This document shows positions 61,195 to 64,000 of a DNA stretch of 64,000 nucleotides, piece after piece; the first letter of the stretch is position 1; each line of letters begins with the position of its first letter. Both the position numbers and the translations under genes were made by a program. The notes beneath the pieces were generated by a model. It worked only from the letters and a program-made list of their open reading frames with translations. It was not told where the DNA came from and ran no database searches. The stretch covers positions 1-64,000 of the forward strand of contig DIYP01000012.1 of NCBI GenBank assembly GCA_002427735.1, in the 5' to 3' direction. This DNA comes from Flavobacteriales bacterium UBA6051 (lineage in GTDB: Bacteria; Bacteroidota; Bacteroidia; Flavobacteriales_D; Crocinitomicaceae).

Positions 61195-62226
61195 TTATTT
61201 TCCTTTAGGGACATGACGATTTGTGAATTTATCCGCCACTTTATTCCAGTTATCGATGAGTTCTCCGCGTTTCTTGTTCGATGCTTCATTCATTGCGTTG
61301 TACTTTTCACCAGCACTGTTTACATCGGTAACGCCTTTATTGTAAGCGTCAACATCTTCTTGTGTTCTACTTTTCGGTTTCTTCTGATCAAATGAGGCCT
61401 TTATCTTCTGAAAGTTTTCATTTGTTTCAAGATAGTTTAAGACGATATCGACGTCTTTCTCAGCTTCACTTTTGTAAAAGTTAAACAGTTGTCGCGTAGC
61501 CGTTATCATCGCCGGGTCCCCTTCATACTTTTTCACAGCATTGAGCTTATTCATTCCTTCTTCAACAACGTCCAATAAAGCGTTACGATTTTGTTCAATG
61601 GCACTAACATCATTGCGACTGATGGCATCCATGAGATATCCCTCCTGTTTGTATGATTTAAAGAAAATCAGATAAACTTCATTGTAATGATCAAATACCT
61701 CATTGGCGATGGCCATTTTCTGATCGAGTTTCGTTTCATTTTCAATCAGGGTTATATTATTGTCGGCTGCAAAGCGCTTATGTTCATTACTGATCATATC
61801 ACCAGCTTCTTCCAACTTATCACTCGCTAGCTCCCTGGCCAAAATGTACGCCTCCATATCATCATACGATTGTTCTGCAACCGCTTCCATATCCACGATT
61901 TTGGCATAATCTTCCCGCAATACAACATCAATGATAAAAAAGTAGCGAATTACAGAGTCACGATAGGCAGTATCTCCGTTAAAGTCTTTAGCACGTTTAG
62001 CTTTCCCTAATGCTGAGCGTGTAGACTGAATAAGTTCTCCTCTTCTTTTTTCAACTTTTCGAGCGCTTCTACCGTGAGAAACCGTTCTGGCATAATCCCA
62101 CATATCTTCTTGAATCTTTAAATACTCCGAGGAAAAATAATCCATGTATTCTCCAGCGTTACTGGCGCTTTGAGAGAATGCGTTTGCCGAGAAGGTAAAT
62201 GCAGCGAATAGCAATAGGTATTTCAT
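61195..62226 (-). CDS. Secreted helical protein of unknown function
   Basis: 343 residues with signal peptide MKYLLLFAAFTFSANAFSQ. The mature part is charged and almost all helical (VEKRRGELIQSTRSALGKAK, NEHKRFAADNNITLIENETK) with no cysteines or catalytic motif; it may belong to a Bacteroidota surface-protein family I recall as LIC11966-like, which is only a guess. No T9SS tail. 24 nt downstream of the S41 protease gene, so probably co-transcribed with it. Confidence 0.6.
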   Translation of the reverse strand: MKYLLLFAAFTFSANAFSQSASNAGEYMDYFSSEYLKIQEDMWDYARTVSHGRSARKVEKRRGELIQSTRSALGKAKRAKDFNGDTAYRDSVIRYFFIIDVVLREDYAKIVDMEAVAEQSYDDMEAYILARELASDKLEEAGDMISNEHKRFAADNNITLIENETKLDQKMAIANEVFDHYNEVYLIFFKSYKQEGYLMDAISRNDVSAIEQNRNALLDVVEEGMNKLNAVKKYEGDPAMITATRQLFNFYKSEAEKDVDIVLNYLETNENFQKIKASFDQKKPKSRTQEDVDAYNKGVTDVNSAGEKYNAMNEASNKKRGELIDNWNKVADKFTNRHVPKGK

Positions 62227-62250
62227 AAAGTGGAATTTGCTTAAAGGTAG

Positions 62251-64000
62251 CTATTCTTCATTCAACCCTATGAATTTAACCATGATTTTATACGCTTCAT
62301 TTAATTCCGGATCGCGATTCAGTCGTTCAATAAATCGGTCATTGTATGATTGCAAATGTGGAGACAATTTTAAAAGTGCTTCGTTGAATTGAAATGATTT
62401 TGGTGAGAATGAAAAGTGCATCGATTCCAGAACGTCCTTATACTGCTCGCTCAACTTTGTCATTGACTGGTAAGTTGAATAAATCTCTTCTAAATACAAG
62501 CTTTGTTCAAGCTGTTTATCTAATTCCCGTAACTCCTGCGTAATGGCAATTAATTCATTGAGCTGCTCCTTTTCTTGTTGTTTATACCATTGATGGAGTT
62601 CATTTATAGGCGGTGTAGTTTTCGGTGTAAAGTATAGCTTTTTTTCAACTGAATCCAGTTTTATAGAGTGTGGTAAGTTCCGTTCATATAGATCTTCATA
62701 ACGAGGAATATGCGGGGTAACGACGTCAGGATGAATACCTACTTGTTGAGCAGAACTCTTACGAAGTCGGTATAATCCAATTCCTGTTGATTTCGCATAT
62801 CCCCAGCTTGGGTCTTCTGGTGTGAAAGCGGCTAAGACTGTTTCCATTTTTGGGTCAAGGGGGAAAATCCCTTGTCCAGTGGCTTTTCCAAAGGAAGACT
62901 GTCCAACAATAACTGCTCGATTATAATCCTGTAATGCACCTGCAACTATTTCTGAGGCAGACGCCGCCCCAGAATTGATTAATACAATGAGCGGCCCGCG
63001 GTAAATTGATCCTTTATTAAAGTCTTTCAAAGAAACCACGTTTCCTTCCCGATCTTCAATCAAAATAACTGGGCCATAATTGATAAAGATTCCTACCAGG
63101 TCGACAGCCTCAACCAAAGAGCCTCCACCGTTATTTCGCAAGTCGAGAATGAGTCCATTCATTCCAGCCTTCTTTAGTTTGATCAGGGATTTTGCTACAT
63201 CATTGGCGCACCCGAGCCTCGTTGTATCTGTCCAGTTGGAATAAAAGTCGGGCAAAGAAATATATCCAACCTTCTGTTCTCCATCCAACATGGCGGACTT
63301 GATAATATCATTGTCGCTGTACACTTTTGTTCTAACCAGTTCAACTTCCTTGATGCTTTCGCCTGATTGAAGTTCCAGGTAAATGGTATCCGTTGAAAGC
63401 TCAGAGAAAAAGCGAGAGAAATCCTGAATTTTTTCATTGGCACTATTTACATGAGAGCCATCACTACCAGTAATTGATAGAATAATATCACCTTCTTCAA
63501 TGTCTTCAGAAAACCATGCCGAACTACCGGGTAAGATCTCAGTAATTTCAATTTTTCCATCAATAGTCTTTTGATAGGTAATTCCAAAAACATATTGTTC
63601 AGATGTCAGTTCTTCCGAATATTCGTGGTGTAACTCTTCATTAAAGTAAGCTGAGTGAGGATCGTAAGCTTGTGCAATAGCATTGATATAGCTCAGCTCA
63701 AATTGATCTTCAAACGCTTTATAGGAGTCAAGAACACCTAAGAATGATTCTTTCGTTTCTTCAAGCGATTTTGATTTTACCAGTTCGACAGATGTTCTAT
63801 CAAAAGTTGTATCAAGATCGAGTTCAGTCAAGATAGCATGTTGGGTAGCACTTAAGGCAGAATTATACCAGCGCTCTGTCAATTCTCTAAGATCAGACGC
63901 ATACGTGTCAAAATGATTTTCTATACGCAATTGCTTGCCGTAAACATCGAACCCTCCATCGAAGTACTCTGTTACGCGATCTCTTAATTGTCCAATTCGT
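62251..64000 (-). CDS. Tail-specific (S41, Prc/CTP-type) protease, N-terminus beyond the window
   Basis: The reading frame is open from 62251 to the window edge; a TTG at 63930 is not a likely start because the frame continues upstream (DGGFDVYGKQL). At least 580 residues are present. PDZ region (FGITYQKTIDGKIEITEILPG, EEGDIILSITG), then the protease core VGYISLPDFYSNW, LILDLRNNGGGS, VLINSGAASASEIVAGALQD (catalytic Ser in SAS) and GQSSFGKATGQG (catalytic Lys). A helical C-terminal domain follows. It trims C-termini of exported proteins in the periplasm. Confidence 0.88.
   Translation of the reverse strand, partial: RIGQLRDRVTEYFDGGFDVYGKQLRIENHFDTYASDLRELTERWYNSALSATQHAILTELDLDTTFDRTSVELVKSKSLEETKESFLGVLDSYKAFEDQFELSYINAIAQAYDPHSAYFNEELHHEYSEELTSEQYVFGITYQKTIDGKIEITEILPGSSAWFSEDIEEGDIILSITGSDGSHVNSANEKIQDFSRFFSELSTDTIYLELQSGESIKEVELVRTKVYSDNDIIKSAMLDGEQKVGYISLPDFYSNWTDTTRLGCANDVAKSLIKLKKAGMNGLILDLRNNGGGSLVEAVDLVGIFINYGPVILIEDREGNVVSLKDFNKGSIYRGPLIVLINSGAASASEIVAGALQDYNRAVIVGQSSFGKATGQGIFPLDPKMETVLAAFTPEDPSWGYAKSTGIGLYRLRKSSAQQVGIHPDVVTPHIPRYEDLYERNLPHSIKLDSVEKKLYFTPKTTPPINELHQWYKQQEKEQLNELIAITQELRELDKQLEQSLYLEEIYSTYQSMTKLSEQYKDVLESMHFSFSPKSFQFNEALLKLSPHLQSYNDRFIERLNRDPELNEAYKIMVKFIGLNEE

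Overview
The window comes from a member of the Bacteroidota, most likely Flavobacteriales and Crocinitomicaceae-like (inference). The evidence is four secreted proteins ending in type IX secretion (T9SS) sorting tails (YPNPT-type motifs), several promoters with the Bacteroidota -7 element TAnnTTTG, AT-rich leaders, and a GC content of about 40 % by eye. No rRNA, tRNA, CRISPR array or insertion sequence was seen. No gap without a gene exceeds 300 bases; the largest are 59823-60051 and 60979-61194.

Positions 1-30419 are mostly chromosomal housekeeping and envelope genes. They include a HutD/Ves-type protein, a secreted PHB-depolymerase-like esterase, HemW, a SulP anion transporter with a VanZ-like partner, an aldehyde dehydrogenase, a Lys-C-like secreted protease, a thioredoxin-fold protein, uridine kinase coupled to a very large NtrY-like histidine kinase, a 2178-residue secreted metalloprotease with P-domains and eight HYR repeats, GpsA, aspartate kinase and the FeoA/FeoB/FeoB-associated operon. 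One accessory protein in this part (2361-3386), with an acidic repeat stalk, looks like a stray cargo of the system described next.

Positions 30429-60930 hold a complete extracellular contractile injection system (eCIS, the Afp/PVC/MAC family), all on the minus strand. Transcription order is: an atypical LuxR-type regulator (60930), then DUF4255 tail terminator, an unknown protein, one sheath gene, two tube genes, DUF5908, LysM hub protein, VgrG spike, PAAR tip, gp25, two baseplate-J-type proteins, tape measure, two helical or coiled-coil proteins of unknown role, an unknown protein, an AAA+ ATPase, an unknown protein (35488-36162), and finally a cargo block. The structural genes are packed with overlaps or gaps of a few bases, so they probably form one or a few transcripts.

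The cargo block (30429-35491) has five tandem genes, all predicted nucleases. Two carry the eCIS-associated DUF4157 (HExxH) domain and three do not. All five share an N-terminal motif L-x-D-[ND]-R at residues 25-40, a strong candidate for a loading signal. The last cargo gene is split by a -1 frameshift lying exactly on an A8 run with a dnaX-type slippery heptamer. No immunity genes are visible.

The window ends with a secreted helical protein and a tail-specific (S41) protease cut by the right edge.
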